From positions 124,001 through 188,000 of the forward strand of contig LYSZ01000004.1 in assembly GCA_001657385.1 (NCBI GenBank): a stretch of DNA of 64,000 nucleotides. Reading direction: 5' to 3'. Source of the DNA: Parvularcula sp. BBD 1991-13 (GTDB taxonomy: Bacteria; Pseudomonadota; Alphaproteobacteria; Caulobacterales; Parvularculaceae). Numbering within the stretch: the stretch's first letter is position 1; each line of letters starts with the position of its first letter. The notes below the pieces were generated by a model. It had not been told where the DNA came from and searched no databases. It saw only the letters and a program-made list of their open reading frames with translations. Position numbers and translations under genes: made by a program. Of this stretch, positions 11,851 to 20,980 are shown one piece after another.

Positions 11851-12512
11851 TGGCGGACGGTGAGACAAGACAAGGCTATCACGAGACCCGGTTCAGCGAG
11901 GAAGACCGGCGAATCGTTCTCTGGCGCACCCTCTGGGATGCGTATTTCAGCAAACGGATCGGGGCGGACGACTGTGTGCTCGACATCGGCGCCGGTTACG
12001 GCCACTTCATCAACACGGTGGCCGCACGCCGCCGCATCGCCGTCGACGCCTGGCCGGGACTCAGCGTTCACGCCGAGGCCGGCGTGGAGACGATTATCGG
12101 CGATGCGTCGGACTTGTCGGCGATCGAGGACGGATCGGTCGACTACGCTTTTGCCAGCAACATCTTCGAGCATCTTCCCCAGAACAAGGTTGCGGCGGTG
12201 CTTGCCGCTCTTCGGCGCAAGCTGTCCGCGTCCGGCTCCCTCACCATCCTACAGCCCAACTACGCCTACGCCTATCGGGAGTATTTCGACGATTACACCC
12301 ACTGCTCCGTATGGTCGCATATTTCGCTAGGCGATTTCCTGAACGCCAACGGTTTCGTCGTGACGGAACGTTATCCTCGCTTTTTGCCGCTGACGATCAA
12401 GTCGCGCCTGCCAGTGTCGCCCCTCCTGATCAAGCTTTATCTTCGCTCGCCGATCAAGCCGCTGGCCAAGCAAATGCTGTTTGTCGCAAAGCCTGTCGCG
12501 GCGCCGGGTTGA
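11850..12512 (+). CDS. SAM-dependent methyltransferase coupled to the glycosyltransferase
   Basis: This is a class I methyltransferase of 220 residues. The SAM-binding motif I is VLDIGAGYGHFIN (about residues 44-56), and a motif near FASNIFEHLP marks the Methyltransf_11-like core. Start 11850 overlaps the preceding stop (TGATG); an in-frame ATG at 11835 is also possible. Pairing with a GT2 enzyme suggests modification of a sugar or polyprenol-linked glycan, which is an inference from context only. It converges with the membrane protein at 12518, only 5 bp away. Confidence 0.78.
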   Translation: MADGETRQGYHETRFSEEDRRIVLWRTLWDAYFSKRIGADDCVLDIGAGYGHFINTVAARRRIAVDAWPGLSVHAEAGVETIIGDASDLSAIEDGSVDYAFASNIFEHLPQNKVAAVLAALRRKLSASGSLTILQPNYAYAYREYFDDYTHCSVWSHISLGDFLNANGFVVTERYPRFLPLTIKSRLPVSPLLIKLYLRSPIKPLAKQMLFVAKPVAAPG

Positions 12513-12517
12513 GACGG

Positions 12518-14071
12518 TTATTCCGCATGCGCTCTGGTCGCCGCGACGTCGCGCCGGCGCCAGATGCGGTAAACCCCTTCTTCGGCGACGATGTCGTAGG
12601 CGTCGAGGGGCGAGGGCGACGTTTCGACAACCGCATCGTGCAGCCACTGCATTCGCGGTGAAGCCGTTTGTATAATGATATCCGGCCGTCGTTCGAGAAT
12701 AACGCGTCGCGTACGTTCTATGTCCGCTGCGTGGTAACGTCGGGCGACGGCCGCCTGTGCTTTCGACAGGTCAAGATTGTCGAGGGCGTAGCGGGTGTAG
12801 TTTGCGACCCACTGGCTATGGATGCGATCCACCCATTGTGCGTTGATTTGCCTGGCGAGAGGAAACGCGCCGTCTATATAGGGCGTGATCGACATGGCGG
12901 TCGGCCGGTCCAGGTCCTGCGCCCAGCGCAAATCCTTCATCCGCGGGCGGTAGTCTTCGAACCCCGCATACATGATAGCCGATACCCCAACGGCGACAAT
13001 GGCGTGAATCAGCGTCGCGGCGGACGGGCCGCGGCGCCCCGTCATCGGCGCGCCTCGTTCCCACAACAGGACGGCGAGCGCGATCAGGCCGAACAGTCCC
13101 GCGGGAATGAGATGATAGGCCATGAACTTGCCCTGGACGAGATAGACGCCGATATAGCCGAGACTCGCGGTCAGGAAGGGCGCCGCCGCCGTCGCCTTGC
13201 CGCTTCGTCGCAGTATCGCCGCGAACATGAAGACCGCGGCGACGCCCCAGAAGGCATGGTTCAGCGCGCTTGCAAGAGGCAGGCGCACCGGCACGTAGAC
13301 ATCGCGCATCAGGGCCGTCACGCCGCCGAGATAGGCTGGGAACGCAACCAGCGAGGCGATCGTGACCAGAACGCCGACCGCGCCCGCCGCAAGCAGGCCG
13401 CTTGAATAGATGAAGCGAATAGTACGCAGGCGAATTAGGTAATAGAGGGCGAGCGCTATCCCCGGCGCCGCGAACAGGGGCGGTTTGACGGCGACCGACA
13501 GTCCTGCGAGGAGGGCGGCCCATGCGCGCAGGCTGACCGGCGGCCATGCCGCCTGTTGCGCCCCCCGCTGCGCGTGGCGAACGAAGACGGCGACCATCGG
13601 CATGGCGAAGGCCGCTGCGAAATGCTCGCGTTGCGCAAAGGCGTCGTTGGCGATCACCAGCAGGAACGCCGCCGCCGGGAACAGCACCGTCCACCGGCTC
13701 GGCATAACGCCGTCAAGCCGTTCGGGCAGGATGCGCGCCGAAAGCCACAGGGAAAAGAAGACTGAGGCGAGCGCCGAGGCGTAGACGCCGGCTTCGGCGC
13801 CGACCGGGAGCCACCGGGACAGAACGACGCCGGGCATGTAGAGCAGCGTCGGCACGGGCGGCGTCGTCTCGAAGATGTCGACATAGGCGACCTCTCCATC
13901 ATGGATCCGCTCGCACATGGAGATCAGCCAGCTCACATCCGGCGTTGCGCCGTCCAGCCGCATGGCGATGCAGATCGCGGTCAGCAGCGCAAGCGCGCCC
14001 CCGAAAACGGCGTCGTCCCGTTCGGCGCGGCGTTGCGCCCTGTCCAGTGTTTCCGGCGGTTCACGGTTCAT
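12518..14071 (-). CDS. Polytopic membrane protein, ArnT/PMT (GT39/GT83)-like glycosyltransferase
   Basis: The 517-residue protein has about ten hydrophobic segments (for example GGALALLTAICIAM, LFPAAAFLLVIANDAF and GLFGLIALAVLLW). A first extracytoplasmic loop contains WLISMCERIHDGEVAYVDIFETTPP, where the acidic residues resemble the loop-1 motif of GT-C glycosyltransferases. The C-terminal 130 residues are soluble. It faces the GT2-methyltransferase pair, so it may use the lipid-linked sugar made there; this is inference. Family assignment is tentative and based on topology and the loop motif. Confidence 0.62.
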   Translation of the reverse strand: MNREPPETLDRAQRRAERDDAVFGGALALLTAICIAMRLDGATPDVSWLISMCERIHDGEVAYVDIFETTPPVPTLLYMPGVVLSRWLPVGAEAGVYASALASVFFSLWLSARILPERLDGVMPSRWTVLFPAAAFLLVIANDAFAQREHFAAAFAMPMVAVFVRHAQRGAQQAAWPPVSLRAWAALLAGLSVAVKPPLFAAPGIALALYYLIRLRTIRFIYSSGLLAAGAVGVLVTIASLVAFPAYLGGVTALMRDVYVPVRLPLASALNHAFWGVAAVFMFAAILRRSGKATAAAPFLTASLGYIGVYLVQGKFMAYHLIPAGLFGLIALAVLLWERGAPMTGRRGPSAATLIHAIVAVGVSAIMYAGFEDYRPRMKDLRWAQDLDRPTAMSITPYIDGAFPLARQINAQWVDRIHSQWVANYTRYALDNLDLSKAQAAVARRYHAADIERTRRVILERRPDIIIQTASPRMQWLHDAVVETSPSPLDAYDIVAEEGVYRIWRRRDVAATRAHAE

Positions 14072-14286
14072 GTGGACGCTGGCCGTCCCTTGCTGCTGCG
14101 GTTCGTTCGCTGCGCGCGCCGCCCGCCGGCCCTGAAAAGGACCGATTTATCGTTCAAGCCTTTGTGGGGCGCGGGGGCGTCCGGCCTGGCGGCGGGCGGT
14201 TAACGCGCTGGCCATTTTGGCGCGATTAAGTTAACGAAGTTATGAAACGATGCGGCGTATATAGCCGATCAAGCGGAGCGGCGGCG

Positions 14287-15654
14287 ATGCGAGGCGACGA
14301 TCAGATAACCGGGAAACGCGAGATATTCGGAACCGACGGGGTGCGCGGCCTCGCCAACGCCGGGGCCATGACCCCGGACCGCATCCTGCGTCTGGGCATG
14401 GCGGTCGGCCGCGTGTTCAAAAACGGGCAGCACCGCCACCGGGTCGTTATCGGCAAGGACACGCGCCTTTCCGGCTACATGATTGAACCGGCGCTGACCG
14501 CCGGTTTCGCGGCCTCGGGCATGGATGTGTTCCTGCTCGGACCGCTGCCGACCCCGGCAATGGCGCTTCTCACCCGTTCGATGCGCGCCGATCTCGGGGT
14601 GATGATTTCCGCCTCTCATAATCCGTACCATGATAATGGCGTGAAATTTTTCGGCCCCGACGGGTTCAAGCTGTCCGACGAAACGGAGCTTGAAATCGAA
14701 AGGCTGATGAACGAAGGTCCCGAGGCCGCGCTCGCCGCGCCCGGCGATCTTGGCCGCGTGAAACGCATCGACGACGCGGGCGCGCGCTATATCGAGTTCG
14801 CCAAGTCAACCTTTCCCCGGCGTTATTCGCTCGAAGGGCTGCGCATCGTCATCGACTGCGCCAACGGCGCCGCGTACAAGGTCGCGCCGACGGTGCTGTG
14901 GGAGTTGGGCGCGGAGGTGAAGACCATCGGCGTTGAGCCGAACGGGTTCAACATCAACCGCGACTGCGGCTCGACCGCGACCAAGAACATGAAAGACGCC
15001 GTTCTGGAGTATCGCGCCGATGTCGGCATCGCGCTCGACGGCGATGCCGACCGGGTGATCGTCAGCGACGAAAAGGGCCGCATTGTCGACGGAGATCAGA
15101 TCCTTGCGCTGATCGCACGCAGTTGGGCGAAAACCGGCGCGCTGAAAGGCGGCGGCGTCGTCTCCACGGTGATGGCGAATATGGGCCTTGAAAAATTCCT
15201 GCAGGGTCAGGGGCTGTCGCTTGAGCGCACCAAGGTCGGCGACCGCTATGTGGTCGAGGCGATGCGGGAAAAGGGCATGAATGTCGGGGGCGAACCGTCA
15301 GGCCACGTCATTCTGAGCGATCACGCCACCACGGGCGACGGCCTGGTGACGGGGCTTCAGGTGCTGGCGGCGGTCGCCGATGAAGGCCGCAGGGTCAGCG
15401 AGGTGTGCAACAACTTCCACCCCTTTCCGCAGCTCCTGCAGAATGTGCGCTATTGCGGCGGCGACCCGTTGTCCAATGACGCGGTCAAGGCGGCGATCAA
15501 GGCGGGCGAGGCGAGACTGGGCGCGAAGGGCCGCCTCGTCATCCGCAAATCCGGCACGGAGCCGCTCATTCGCGTGATGGGCGAGGCCGACGACGAAGCG
15601 CTGGTCAGGGCGGTGGTCGAAGACATTTGCGCGGCGGTCGAAAAAGCGGCCTAG
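14287..15654 (+). CDS. glmM: GlmM, phosphoglucosamine mutase
   Basis: GlmM interconverts glucosamine-6-phosphate and glucosamine-1-phosphate, the step before UDP-GlcNAc for peptidoglycan and LPS. The start region [12 protein letters not shown] is typical. The phosphoserine loop is [16 protein letters not shown], the metal-binding loop is DGDADR, the sugar-binding loop is GGEPSGH, and the phosphate-binding loop near the C-terminus is [12 protein letters not shown]. From the ATG at 14287 it has 455 residues, normal for the family; an upstream in-frame start at 14242 would add 15 residues of unlikely sequence. Confidence 0.97.
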   Translation: MRGDDQITGKREIFGTDGVRGLANAGAMTPDRILRLGMAVGRVFKNGQHRHRVVIGKDTRLSGYMIEPALTAGFAASGMDVFLLGPLPTPAMALLTRSMRADLGVMISASHNPYHDNGVKFFGPDGFKLSDETELEIERLMNEGPEAALAAPGDLGRVKRIDDAGARYIEFAKSTFPRRYSLEGLRIVIDCANGAAYKVAPTVLWELGAEVKTIGVEPNGFNINRDCGSTATKNMKDAVLEYRADVGIALDGDADRVIVSDEKGRIVDGDQILALIARSWAKTGALKGGGVVSTVMANMGLEKFLQGQGLSLERTKVGDRYVVEAMREKGMNVGGEPSGHVILSDHATTGDGLVTGLQVLAAVADEGRRVSEVCNNFHPFPQLLQNVRYCGGDPLSNDAVKAAIKAGEARLGAKGRLVIRKSGTEPLIRVMGEADDEALVRAVVEDICAAVEKAA

Positions 15655-15731
15655 GCGGGCGGGTTTTATCCACGAGTATGGCCGAAGCGGCTCCGGAGCC
15701 CGCGCCCCGGAGGCCGCCTTGTCATATCGGC

Positions 15732-16274
15732 TTAGTTCGTCTGAGTACGCACGACGGGGAAGTCGATTTCCGTGTCGGCGACATGGTTGATGTAGTTGGT
15801 GAAGATGTTGGCGACCACGTTGGCCACGGTCTCGACAATCTCGCCGTCGGTCAGGCCGGCCTCGCGCGCCGCGGCGAGATCCGCATCCGCCACGAAACCG
15901 CGCGCATCCACCACGGCCCTGGCGAAGGTCAGGATCGCCTGGATCTTCGGATCGCCGGACTCCCCCCGCAGGCGGGCGGCGATTTCCGTTTCATCGACTT
16001 TCAGGCTTTTCGAGATCGCCGTATGCGCCGAAGCGCAGTAGTCGCAATGATTGGCGCCGGCGGTGACGAGGGCGATCGCCTCGCGGGTTTTCTGGTCGAA
16101 GCTGCCTTTGCCCAGGGCTTCGCCGAGACCGAGATTGGCGGCCAGCACCGCCGGTTCGTTGGCCATGACGCGGTAAAGATTCGGCACCGCGCCGATCTTG
16201 CTCTTGATGGCGCCGAACAGCTCTTTCGCGGCGGGGGCGGCGGCGTCGTCGGTGATCTGGGGCAGTCTGCTCAT
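15732..16274 (-). CDS. AhpD-like/carboxymuconolactone decarboxylase family protein
   Basis: This 180-residue protein carries the AhpD-type redox motif CDYCASAH (Cys77, Cys80, His84), found in peroxidase-related alkylhydroperoxidase-like proteins. A role in oxidative or electrophile stress is plausible but unproven. The start at 16274 is chosen because an AAGGAG ribosome site lies 7 bp upstream; the open frame extends 35 codons further without one. It diverges from the TetR gene, and a large dyad between them suggests repression by that TetR protein. Its stop faces glmM across a 77-bp gap. Confidence 0.9.
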   Translation of the reverse strand: MSRLPQITDDAAAPAAKELFGAIKSKIGAVPNLYRVMANEPAVLAANLGLGEALGKGSFDQKTREAIALVTAGANHCDYCASAHTAISKSLKVDETEIAARLRGESGDPKIQAILTFARAVVDARGFVADADLAAAREAGLTDGEIVETVANVVANIFTNYINHVADTEIDFPVVRTQTN

Positions 16275-16382
16275 CTGTTTCTCCTTTTTCGGGGCCATCC
16301 GGGTCCCGTTTTTGACGTGTTGTTCAATGCATCTGGCGTCGCCCGGCGGCGTTTCTTGTCCAGCGGCGACGCCATGCATATG

Positions 16383-16410
16383 TTGTTGCGGACCGTTTGG
16401 TCAACAACAA
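16383..16410. promoter_or_regulatory. Probable TetR operator (28-bp dyad)
   Basis: The inner palindrome GACC-GTTT-GGTC (16391-16402) is flanked by outer arms TTGTTG (16383-16388) and CAACAA (16405-16410), all symmetric around 16396.5. It lies between the divergent AhpD-like gene and the tetR gene, as expected for an autoregulated TetR operator. Binding is not shown by the sequence itself. Confidence 0.7.
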
Positions 16411-16453
16411 GAAACGGACTAATCGGTAACATTGATGTGAGGAGAAAAGGGCG

Positions 16454-17035
16454 ATGGCGAGGCCGAGAGAATTCGAGCCCGAAGAAGCGCTGGACGCGAT
16501 CATGCGCGTGTTCTGGCGCAACGGATTCGAGGGGACGTCGATGCAGGACATCGAGGCGGCGACGGGCCTCAACAAGCAGAGCCTGTACCGGATTTACGCC
16601 GACAAGCGGGCGATGTTCCTCGCCGCCCTGCGCCGTTACGATGAGACGGAAGTGGCGCGGGCGGGCGCCATCCTCGCCGCTCCGGGATCGCCGCGCGAGC
16701 GCTTCCGCCGCCTGTTCGACGACGTCCTGTCGGAGACGAAGGAAGACGGGCCGAGGCGCGGGTGTTTCCTGTGCAACGCCAGCGCCGACGAGGCGCAACT
16801 TGACGACGACGCGCGCAGTTTCGTCAACGGCGCCATGCGCCGGGTCGAGCGCGCTTTCCGGCAGGCGCTGGCTACGGGCGCGCCCTATGCGCGCGATGAC
16901 CGGCTGCGCGACATGACGGCGGCAAAGCTGTTGGCGTTTTACTTCGGCTTGCGCGTTTTGATCAAGGCCGCCATGCCGGCGGCGATGCTGAAAGCCGGCG
17001 TGCGTCAGACGCTGGAGGACATCGCCTCGGCCTGA
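16454..17035 (+). CDS. TetR-family transcriptional repressor
   Basis: The 193-residue protein has an N-terminal helix-turn-helix domain (about residues 8-55) with the TetR signature ALDAIMRVFWRNGFEGTSMQDIEAATGLNKQSLYRIYADK. The C-terminal helical ligand-binding domain resembles the TetR_C_16/LmrA-like group, with CFLCNASAD in a position where Cys residues could sense electrophiles. It is divergent from the AhpD-like gene and probably represses it through the dyad at 16383-16410. The ligand is unknown. Its stop abuts the bioA stop (convergent, 0 bp gap). Confidence 0.92.
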   Translation: MARPREFEPEEALDAIMRVFWRNGFEGTSMQDIEAATGLNKQSLYRIYADKRAMFLAALRRYDETEVARAGAILAAPGSPRERFRRLFDDVLSETKEDGPRRGCFLCNASADEAQLDDDARSFVNGAMRRVERAFRQALATGAPYARDDRLRDMTAAKLLAFYFGLRVLIKAAMPAAMLKAGVRQTLEDIASA

Positions 17036-18316
17036 TCAGGGGTGTGCGGAGAGAAAGTCGACTTCCGCCGCCACCGCCCGCGTCAGCGCCGCAAGGTCCT
17101 CCGCCGAGATCGTATAGGACGGGGTGAGATAGATCACGCGGCCAAGCGGGCGGACGAAAACGCCCCGGTCGATAAAACGCTGGCGCGAGCGCTCGACGTC
17201 GAAGGGCGCGCGCATTTCCACCGCGCCGACCGCCCCCATGATCCGCACCGCGGCGACGGCGTCCCTGTTTTCCAGCGGACGAAAGGCCGTCTCCAGCGCC
17301 GTCTCCAGCGCCGCGACCTGTTCCAGGCGCGGTTCGCCCGCGAACAGGTCGAGGGAGGCGTTGGCGACCGCGCAGGCGAGCGCGTGGCCGGTATAGGTCG
17401 GCCCGTGCATCAGCGCCTTGTCCGGGGCGTCGTCGTAAAAGGCCGCAAACACCGCCCGGCTGGCGATCGTCGCCGCGAGGGGCGCGACCCCGCCGGTCAG
17501 CGCCTTGCCCAGCGTCATGATGTCGGGCGCGATTCCGGCGCGGGCGCCGGCGAACATGGCGCCGGTTCGTCCGAACCCGGTAAAAATCTCATCGAAAATG
17601 AGCAGGACCCCGGCCTCGTCGCAGATCGCGCGCAGCCGGCGCAGCGTCGCCTCGTCATGCATGCGCATGCCGCCGGCGCCCTGAATCAGCGGCTCGACGA
17701 TGATCGCGGCGATGTCGTCGCGATCCGCCAGCAGCGCGCGCAGCCGGTCCGTCTCGCTCTGTGTTTGCGGAAGAGCCGCCGCGATGTGCGCGGCGAGCGC
17801 CTCGCCGAAAAAGGCGTGCATGCCTTCTTCCGGGTCGCATACCGCCATGGTGGCGAAGGTGTCGCCGTGATAACCGCCGTGAAAGAAGACGAATTTGGTT
17901 TTCGCCGCGCCGTTGCGGTTGCGCCAGTACTGCACGGCGATTTTCATCGCGACTTCCACGGCGACGGAGCCGGACTCGGTGAAAAAAACGTGATTGAGGT
18001 CTCCCGGCGCGATTTCGGCGAGGCGCATGGCGAGGCGGTAGGGCTGTTCATGGCCGAGGCCGCCGAGCATCACATGCGGCATCGTTTCAAGCTGGCGGCG
18101 CGCGGCGTCGATCAGCGCCGGGTGGTTATATCCGTGTACGGCGGTCCACCAGCTTGCAACCCCGTCGATCAGTTCGCGACCGTCCGCCAGCGTGATGCGC
18201 ACGCCGCGGGTCGAGCGCGCCGCCATCGGCCGGGCGCCGGTTTTCATTTGCACGTAAGGCAGCCATATGTGATCAAGGCCGTCGGCCAGCCAGGCGGGTT
18301 CTGTTTTCTCGCTCAT
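17036..18316 (-). CDS. bioA: BioA, adenosylmethionine-8-amino-7-oxononanoate aminotransferase
   Basis: BioA transfers the amino group of S-adenosylmethionine to KAPA, giving DAPA, the third step of biotin ring assembly. The 426-residue class III aminotransferase has IWLPYVQMK near the N-terminus, HGGYHGDTFATMAV, LLIFDEIFTGFGRTG, and the PLP lysine at 271 in TLGKALTGG. The frame runs on upstream for hundreds of codons, but that part is antisense to bioF; the ATG at 18316 gives the family length. It is divergent from bioF with only 30 bp between start codons. Confidence 0.96.
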   Translation of the reverse strand: MSEKTEPAWLADGLDHIWLPYVQMKTGARPMAARSTRGVRITLADGRELIDGVASWWTAVHGYNHPALIDAARRQLETMPHVMLGGLGHEQPYRLAMRLAEIAPGDLNHVFFTESGSVAVEVAMKIAVQYWRNRNGAAKTKFVFFHGGYHGDTFATMAVCDPEEGMHAFFGEALAAHIAAALPQTQSETDRLRALLADRDDIAAIIVEPLIQGAGGMRMHDEATLRRLRAICDEAGVLLIFDEIFTGFGRTGAMFAGARAGIAPDIMTLGKALTGGVAPLAATIASRAVFAAFYDDAPDKALMHGPTYTGHALACAVANASLDLFAGEPRLEQVAALETALETAFRPLENRDAVAAVRIMGAVGAVEMRAPFDVERSRQRFIDRGVFVRPLGRVIYLTPSYTISAEDLAALTRAVAAEVDFLSAHP

Positions 18317-18346
18317 GGCTCGGGCATAGCACGGAAAGAGCGTTGA

Positions 18347-19507
18347 ATGGCAACATCCGATCGAATGGCGGCGGCGCGGCGCGCCATCGCCGAGTTCGCC
18401 GAGGAGAAACTGGACCGGATCAGGGCGCGCAGCCTGCACCGGCGGCTGCGTCCGACGCTGCGGAGCGAAGGCGGGCGCGCCGACCGCGAGGGGCGCCGCC
18501 TCGTCTCGTTCAGCGACAACGATTATCTGGGCCTCAGCACCGACCCGCGCGTGAAACAGGCGGCGGCGGATGCGGCGCTTCGCCATGGCGCGGGCGCCGG
18601 CGCGTCGCGGCTCGTCACCGGCGACTGTCCGCTTTACGCCGAGCTTGAAGCCGCGCTCGCGGCGATGAAGGGGACCGAGGCTGCGCTTGTCTTCGGTTCG
18701 GGCTACCTCGCCAATATCAGCGTGATCCCGGTTCTTGCGCGGCCGGGCGACCATATCCTGCTCGATGCGTTGTCCCATGCCTGCATGCACGCCGGCGCGC
18801 GGCTTTCCGGCGCGATCGTGGAGACCTTCCGTCATAACGACGCGGAAGACTTGCGCGCCCGGCTCGCCGCCTCGGCGGCGGCGCGCAAACTCGTCCTGAC
18901 GGAAACGGTTTTTTCCATGGACGGCGACCTGGCGCCGCTGGACGCCATCGCCGAGGCGTGCGCCGATCACGGCGCATGGATGATGACCGACGACGCCCAC
19001 GGGTTCGGCGTCGTCGACGCGCCCAATCCCGCGCCGTTGCAGATGGGCACCCTGTCGAAGGCGGCTGGCGGTTACGGCGGCTATGTCTGCGGGCCGCGCC
19101 CGTTCATCGACCTTCTGATCAACCGCGCCCGCGGGTTTGTCTTCACCACCGGCCTGCCGCCGGCGGCGCTGGGCGCGGCGATCGAGGCGTTGCGGATCAT
19201 GAAGGCCGAGCCGGCGCGCGGGGCGCGGGCGCTGGCCCATGCGCGCCGGTTCTCCCGTGCGCTCGACCTGCCGGCTGCGCAGAGCGCCATCGTTCCGGTT
19301 ATTCTCGGCTCGGCGGACGAGACCCTGGCGCAGTCGCAATGGCTGGCCGAAAATGGGTTTCTGGTCACGGCGATCCGCCCGCCGACCGTGCCGGCGGGGA
19401 CGGCGCGCCTTCGCGTATCGTTTTCGTCGGGACACAGACAGGAGGATGTCGAGGCGCTTTGCGAGGCCATGAAACAGATGCAGGCAATGGCAAAGGCGGA
19501 GGCGTGA
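18347..19507 (+). CDS. bioF: BioF, 8-amino-7-oxononanoate (KAPA) synthase
   Basis: BioF condenses pimeloyl-ACP/CoA with alanine using PLP. The 386-residue alpha-oxoamine synthase shows FSDNDYLGLS (about 55-64), GAGASRLVTGDCPLYAELE, DDAHGFGV and the PLP lysine at 238 in GTLSKAAGGYGGY. GGAAAGAG-like purine-rich sequence lies about 9 bp before the ATG. The stop overlaps the GTG start of bioD (GTGA), so the two are translationally coupled. Some members of this family are 5-aminolevulinate synthases, but the biotin neighbours settle the role. Confidence 0.95.
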   Translation: MATSDRMAAARRAIAEFAEEKLDRIRARSLHRRLRPTLRSEGGRADREGRRLVSFSDNDYLGLSTDPRVKQAAADAALRHGAGAGASRLVTGDCPLYAELEAALAAMKGTEAALVFGSGYLANISVIPVLARPGDHILLDALSHACMHAGARLSGAIVETFRHNDAEDLRARLAASAAARKLVLTETVFSMDGDLAPLDAIAEACADHGAWMMTDDAHGFGVVDAPNPAPLQMGTLSKAAGGYGGYVCGPRPFIDLLINRARGFVFTTGLPPAALGAAIEALRIMKAEPARGARALAHARRFSRALDLPAAQSAIVPVILGSADETLAQSQWLAENGFLVTAIRPPTVPAGTARLRVSFSSGHRQEDVEALCEAMKQMQAMAKAEA

Positions 19508-20241
19508 GCGTGAGCGGAAAACTTCGGTCGATTGTGCTGGCGACAGGCACGGAAATCGGCAAGACCTATGTTTCCTCGGCGCTCTTGCGCCGCGCCCGTT
19601 CGCGCGGGCTTTCCGTATGCGCGGTAAAACCGGTAATGAGCGGATTTTCCGACGCCGCGCTGGAAGCGAGCGACGCAGGACAACTGGCGGCGGCTTGCGG
19701 CGACGCGGCGAGCGCGCAAACCCTGCCGCGCTATTGCCGGTTTTCCTTTGAAGAGGCGCTCGCCCCCAATGTCGCCGCCCGGCGGGCCGGCGTCGAGGTC
19801 CGGTTCGACGATCTCGTCGACTTTGTCCGGCGCGCTTTTGCGGCGGATGCGGATTTTTCTCTGGCGGAAGGTGCGGGCGGCGTTCTTTCTCCGGTCACGG
19901 ACACGCATCTGAACGTCGACCTCGCCACGGCGCTGAACCTGCCGGTCGTGATGGCGACGGCGAACTATCTCGGCGCCGTCACCCACACGCTGACCGCGCT
20001 GGAAGCCTGCGAACGACGCGGGGCGAGAGTGGCCGCGCTTGCCGTTTCCCGGCCCTCCGCGGCCTATGGCGCGCCGGAAGAGATCGCGGACGAGCTGCGA
20101 CGCTGGTCGGACATCCCGGCCGCCTGTTTTCCCCATGCGCCGGCCGACGATCCAGCGGAGGGGCCGGCGGAGGGGCCGTCGGCCGCGGCGGCGGACCTGA
20201 TCATCGAGCGTTTGTCCGGCCTGTCGGCTTGCGCGCCTTAG
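19504..20241 (+). CDS. bioD: BioD, dethiobiotin synthetase
   Basis: BioD closes the ureido ring of dethiobiotin from DAPA, CO2 and ATP. From the GTG at 19504 it has 245 residues. The P-loop LATGTEIGKTYVS is at about residues 13-25, the substrate lysine is in AVKPVMSG, and LAEGAGGVLSPV is the conserved glycine loop. The GTG start overlaps the bioF stop. The C-terminus is Ala/Pro-rich. No bioB or bioC is visible in this window. Confidence 0.94.
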   Translation: MSVSGKLRSIVLATGTEIGKTYVSSALLRRARSRGLSVCAVKPVMSGFSDAALEASDAGQLAAACGDAASAQTLPRYCRFSFEEALAPNVAARRAGVEVRFDDLVDFVRRAFAADADFSLAEGAGGVLSPVTDTHLNVDLATALNLPVVMATANYLGAVTHTLTALEACERRGARVAALAVSRPSAAYGAPEEIADELRRWSDIPAACFPHAPADDPAEGPAEGPSAAAADLIIERLSGLSACAP

Positions 20242-20306
20242 CCGGTGCGGTTTGTGCGCGATAGGCTGTATGCGGCGGTCTATAAAAGATAGTCTGTACA
20301 CGATGC

Positions 20307-20343
20307 AAAAAAGGCCGCCGGCAAGGAACGCATGCCGGCGGCC
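20307..20343 (-). terminator. Rho-independent terminator of the 20367-20792 gene
   Basis: A perfect 10-bp inverted repeat, GGCCGCCGGC (20313-20322) and GCCGGCGGCC (20334-20343), has an 11-nt loop. On the minus strand it is followed by six T residues (complement of 20307-20312). It lies 23 bp beyond the stop of the minus-strand secreted-protein gene, and also faces the bioD end. Confidence 0.9.
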
Positions 20344-20366
20344 TGACGCCTGTCTTCGACGCAACC

Positions 20367-20792
20367 TCAGGCGAAAACGCGGACTCGCGCGCGGGGCGAA
20401 CAGTGCCGGTTTGCGATGCGGTGGACGCGCCGCCTGGGGACGTAGCCCGCTTCCGGTCCGCGAACGCTCACGGTGCAGACAAGACGCGGTCCCCTGGGGC
20501 GGCGCACGATTTCCTCAACAAGGACAATCCGGGCGCGGAACCGGGTCTGGAAGACGTCGCGGTTGACGACGCGGCCGGCGTACCGGCGGGGCTTGTAGCC
20601 GCGGTAATGGCGCCCGTCTCTGACATTGACCGAGAGCGTGACGCGCCCGGCGCGCGAGTCGTCAGGAATGTATCCGTCGGCGGCGTGACGGCCGCGATTG
20701 TCCGCCTGGGCGGCGCCCGCGCCGAGGGCGAGAAGGCCGAACGCGCCGGCCAGTATGGGTTTGACCGCGATTGCGCTGAAAAACTGTTTCAT
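20367..20792 (-). CDS. Small secreted basic protein of unknown function
   Basis: I do not recognise a family. The 141-residue product begins with a signal peptide (MKQFFSAIAVKPILAGAFGLL, cleavage near AAQA at about residue 30). The mature part is Arg/Val-rich and strongly basic, with short beta-prone segments such as VTLSVNVRDGRHYRGY and two cysteines late in the chain that could form a disulfide. A convincing terminator follows the stop, which supports a real transcript. The start has no strong Shine-Dalgarno. It diverges from the HxlR gene. Confidence 0.72.
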   Translation of the reverse strand: MKQFFSAIAVKPILAGAFGLLALGAGAAQADNRGRHAADGYIPDDSRAGRVTLSVNVRDGRHYRGYKPRRYAGRVVNRDVFQTRFRARIVLVEEIVRRPRGPRLVCTVSVRGPEAGYVPRRRVHRIANRHCSPRARVRVFA

Positions 20793-20980
20793 GTGTCAGA
20801 TCTCCGTGCCTGCCCCAGCCGGATTTCCATGAGATTCGATCTTGCCGGAAAATACGGCGGCATTGGCGCGGCTTTGCGCCGAAAACCCGCCGGCCGAGCA
20901 AAGCGCCTTCAACGATTCGTGAGCATCGGCGGGAGGCGGTTCGTCATTTCGCCGGCGTTCCATGGATTGCGTCCGCGGCG

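Noticed and set aside
18317-19435. Upstream extension of the bioA reading frame
   Set aside because: It runs antisense through bioF and would more than double the normal BioA length.
20258-20300. CTATAAAAGATAG with nearby GATAG-CTGTA repeats as a BioR operator
   Set aside because: It does not match the TTATCTATAA-type site and lies downstream of bioD, not at a bio promoter.
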